Assembly (NCBI RefSeq): GCF_018991925.1
Contig: NW_024729696.1
Location: 1 to 64,000 of the forward strand
Reading direction: 5' to 3'
Length of the DNA stretch: 64,000 bases
Source of the DNA: Homarus americanus
Lineage: Eukaryota > Arthropoda > Malacostraca > Decapoda > Nephropidae
In this document: in pieces, positions 60,765 through 64,000 of the stretch
Layout: each line of letters starts with the position of its first letter
Numbering within the stretch: the first letter of the stretch is position 1
Translations under genes and position numbers: made by a program
The notes under the pieces: model-generated
What the model was told of the DNA's origin: nothing
The model's database searches: none
Seen by the model: the letters and a program-made list of their open reading frames with translations, nothing else

Positions 60765-61735
60765 GGCGTGGGTAAATGGGTGAAGGGTAAGGGGGTTCGT
60801 GAGGGTGAGGGAGGAGGGTGAAGGGTAAGGGGGTTCGTGAGGGTGAGGGAGGAGGGTGAAGGAGGGTGTGAGGGTGAGGGAGGAGGGTGAAGGGTAAGGG
60901 AGTTCGTGAGGGTGAGGGAGGAGGGTGAAGGGTAAGGAGGCCTGTGAGGGTGGAGGAGAAGGGGTGAAGGTAAGGGGGGTTGTGGGAGGGTGAGGGAGGA
61001 GGGCGAAGGGTAAGGGGCTCCGGGAGGGTGAAGGAGGAGCGCGAAGGGTAAGGGAGTTCGTGAGGTGAGGAAGGAGGGGGGAAGTGCCAGGGGGTTCCGG
61101 GAGGGGTGAGGGAGGAGGGTGAAGGGTAAGGGGGTTCGGGGAGGGTGAGGGAGGAGGGCGAAGGATAAGGGAGTTCGGGAGGTAAGGAGGAGGGGGACGG
61201 TCAGGGGTTCCGTGGGAGGGTGAGGAGGAGGGGAAGGAGGAGTTCGAGGAGGTGAAGGGTAAGGGAGTTCGTGAGGTGAGGGAGGAGGGTGAAGGGTAAG
61301 GGGTTCAAGGGGAGGGAGGAGGTGTGGGGTGAAGGAGGGAGGAGGGTGAAGGGTATGGGATGAGGGGACGTGTCAGGGGGGTTCGGGAGGCAGAGGGGAG
61401 GAGGGTGAAGGGTAAGGGGTTCGTGAGGGAGGAGGGTGAAGAAGGGGAGGAGGTGAGGGTGAGGAGGAGGGCGAAGGGTAAGGGGGTTCGTGAGGGTGAA
61501 GGAGGAGCGCGATGGTAAGGAGTTCGGGAGGTGAGGGAGGAGGGTGAAGGAAGGGAGTTCGTGAGGGTGAGGGAGGAGGGTGAAGGGTAAGGGAGTTCGG
61601 GAGGGTGAGGGAGGAGGGTGAAGGTAAGGGAGTGGAGGGGTGAGGGAGGAGGGTGAAGGGTAAGGAGTGAGGAGGAGTAAGGGTAAGGGAGTTCGTGAAG
61701 GAGAGGAGGAGGGTGAAGGGTGTGGTGGTGGGTAG
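60765..61735 (+). repeat. ~37-bp G-rich minisatellite, about 25 units
   Basis: Built of GTGAGGGTGAGGGAGGAGGG, TGAAGGGTAAGGG and GTTCGTGAG, with many indels. Strong G/C strand asymmetry and G-runs could support G-quadruplex. Confidence 0.88.
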
Positions 61736-61739
61736 GGGG

Positions 61740-62457
61740 AAACAAGGAGGAAAGACAGTTTATTTCTTTCTTTTTGTCTTAAGGTGAAATATTTTTATGT
61801 TTGTTATTCCTGTTTGTTGACGTTTATCAGCTGACTACTCTAAGTTATTCTGTTTTCATCATGTTTTTTTGTCTTTTAATAATTACTCGTTTTTCTGTCT
61901 CTCTCTTCTTTTCTTGTTGTCTTGTTTTACGTCTTCTTTCTTCTCTCTTAACGACGAGTCTTATTCTCTCTCCTTCTTTGCTGTTAGTAATTTCTCCCTC
62001 TTTCTTACTTTCGACTCTGCAACCTTCTCATGTACCAGTTAAATTTAATCTTTCTCTCCAGAGTACAATAATACGTATATCCGCCTCACCACACAACACA
62101 CCCGTCTTACCACACACCCATCTCACCACACCACCTCACTCCCCACCACACCCCACACATGCCTCACCACACACCCTTCCTACCCCCCCCCACTAGTCCT
62201 GGGAACCTTAACCCTCTATTATTTTTATTCGGTCAGTCTCATCATCGCTCTTTGATGTCTGTCTGGTCCTGTGCCTCGCGTCTCACCTGGCTGGCGGCAC
62301 ACTCACTTAACTTGTGTGAGTGTGAAAAGAATTTGAAGATGATTAACACACAGACTTTTTCTCTAGTTTATCCTCTTTCTCCGGGTCATTTTATTTTTTT
62401 ATTTTTTATTTATCTATCTTTCTATCTGTCTATCTATCAATCTATCTATATGTGTTA

Positions 62458-62506
<49 letters not shown>

Positions 62507-62633
62507 TATCTATCTATGTGTCTGTCTATTTGTATATCATGTGGTAGGTGGCTTGTCAAGTATACCACCATAAATTATAATCTAGTTCATGTATATAGAA
62601 ATTCATTATTATTATTATTTGTATTATTATTAG

Positions 62634-62714
<81 letters not shown>

Positions 62715-63640
62715 TAAAAAAAAATTATTATTATTTTTTTTTAATTAACTGACTCGCACCATCTTACACAGCGGCGTTGGGTGGGCATGATCGTGACACT
62801 AATGCATGAAAATTCTTCTTAATGAGGCAAGAATCCATCGCTAGCTAAGACTTACATAATTAATGAGTCACTAAGGAAAGAAAATTGAACCCAGTTACGT
62901 GACTCACATCCTCAAAACCCTTCTATCTCTGGCAACCTAAGCGTCAGATCTCAAAGTCCGGGACGATAATTTTTCCCTCAGTCGAGAAATATGTAGGGTT
63001 AGGTTAGGTTTGGTTTCTGTGTATTGTTTATCGTTATTTAGTTGGTCCAATTAGCGGCCAATTTCATCTAACACCATTTAATTCGCCCTATTTATCTAAC
63101 GCCTAGTACTCCGCTAAACTTGGTCTAGCGCCATTTACCCACCAACTTTGTTTCGCGCCATTTAATTGCCAACTTTGTGTCGTTGTTGGAGTAAATCAAA
63201 TTAATTCTCACGTCTCCAGTTCAGCGTAAATTCTTAACCTGACTAACGAGTGTGTTGTGAACTACCTCTCTCTCAAAAGTTACCTTGAATCATCTTCCTC
63301 AAAAAAAAAAATAGCTAATGTCATTCCAATTTTTTACCTAATTTTTTTCTCTTTAAACCTCTAACTCTCTGTACCCTCTTTAATGAACCTACGTGTTGAT
63401 CTTTCCCTGAGGGTCGGCAGATATACTTTCTTAATATATTAAAAAAACAAAGAAAATCGTGACGTGATTAATTTAAAATATATTCCCCATTCTCGACAGG
63501 AAAAACATTATCAGTCAGGTCAGATGAGGCGGGTTATTGGGGCGCTCTAATAGTGGACCGAAATTGTTCTAAAATCACTTGATATTCAACCAGTCAGCTT
63601 TACTGTGCTAATGGCCTAACGAGCTGGAGAGGTTGTTAGC
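61740..63640. other. Upstream flank or intron, no gene recognised
   Basis: 62075-62200 is CACCACACCC-rich. 62215-62360 and 62755-63640 are unique. 63040-63180 repeats CGCCATTTAATTGCCAACTT and CTAACACCATTTAATTCGCC in worn form. Confidence 0.5.
62636..62714. repeat. (TTA)n microsatellite
   Basis: About 26 units, followed by A- and T-runs; 62455-62520 just upstream is a (CTGT)n(CTAT)n compound. Confidence 0.95.
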
Positions 63641-63654
63641 GTGTGGTGGGTGGC

Positions 63655-63935
63655 TATTGTGGTCGCTTTTAGTGGTTGATGTGGTCGGTTTTAGTGGTTG
63701 ATGTGGTCGGTTGTAGTGGTTGATGTGGTCGGTTGTAGTGGTTGATGTGGTCGGTTGTAGTGGTTGATGTGGTCGGTTTTAGTGGTTGATGTGGTCGATT
63801 GTAGTGGTTGATGTGGTCGGTTGTAGTGGTTGATGTGGTCGGTTGTAGTGGTTGATGTGGTCGGTTGTAGTGGTTGATGTGGTCGGTTTTAGTGGTTGAT
63901 GTGGTCGGTTTTAGTGGTTGATATGGTCGGTTTTA
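63655..63935 (+). repeat. 22-bp minisatellite (GTGGTCGGTTGTAGTGGTTG)
   Basis: About twelve copies with TTTTAGT/TTGTAGT dimorphism arranged in blocks, near the window end. Confidence 0.92.
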
Positions 63936-64000
63936 TTTATTTTTTTGGTTATGGTTGATTTTTATTATGATTGTTTTGTGAGAGAGAGTAAGAGACAGAT

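Noticed and set aside
62281..62315. 24-nt minus-strand microexon reading L-S-E-C-A-A-S-Q with AG and GTGAGA borders
   Set aside because: It vaguely recalls the M19 W-S-x-Y...C-x-S-Q segment, but gaps are needed, the tryptophan is absent and neighbouring exons are missing.

Overview
The window is eukaryotic and almost certainly arthropod. It carries spliced exons with 7-9 kb introns, very dense dinucleotide microsatellites (long TC/GA, AC/GT and TA runs every few hundred to few thousand bases), and many interstitial blocks of TTAGG, the arthropod telomeric pentamer. Together with tRNA-derived SINE, LINE and MITE relics this looks most like a decapod crustacean (crab, lobster, crayfish or shrimp); the species cannot be named from the sequence alone.

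Only one protein-coding gene can be supported. It is on the minus strand: the 3' part of a membrane (renal) dipeptidase of peptidase family M19, DPEP1-like. Five exons (56196-56020, 48764-48680, 39751-39676, 32366-32228, 31437-31336) join in frame through GT-AG introns and encode 192 residues, roughly the C-terminal half of a ~400-residue protein. Both histidine zinc ligands of the second metal site, the substrate-binding arginine and the GADFDG aspartate are kept. The N-terminal exons were not found in the 7.8 kb upstream and probably lie beyond 64000. The predicted C-terminus has no hydrophobic GPI-anchor tail.

Layout. 1-31 kb: intergenic sequence, mostly minisatellites and microsatellites, with a hairpin MITE (5173-5312), a tRNA-SINE (6044-6228), a retroposon 3' end (10850-11050), a 45-bp minisatellite (11057-11575), a Tc1/mariner-type MITE next to a LINE C-terminal relic (16233-17185), a large TTAGG array (23196-23690) and a low-repeat island (25.3-27.9 kb). 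31-56 kb: the dipeptidase gene, its introns filled with tandem arrays, a LINE tail (40185-40310), a pogo-like MITE abutting a second tRNA-SINE (43721-44085), a third hairpin MITE carrying a TTAGG array (49569-49856) and a reverse-transcriptase scrap (53205-53290). 56-64 kb: upstream intron or flank, with CAC, CCTT, 23-bp, ~37-bp and 22-bp arrays.

The most unusual signal is that several tandem arrays look seeded from the gene's own splice junctions. The acceptor/exon start of the 56.0-56.2 kb exon is echoed at ~110-bp steps on its upstream side. Its exon end/donor is echoed several times on its downstream side. The last intron begins as an array whose units repeat the GTGAGTG donor. The intron before that ends in an array repeating CACTAAC, a branch-point-like motif. 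No system matching a known prokaryotic defence or CRISPR type is present.
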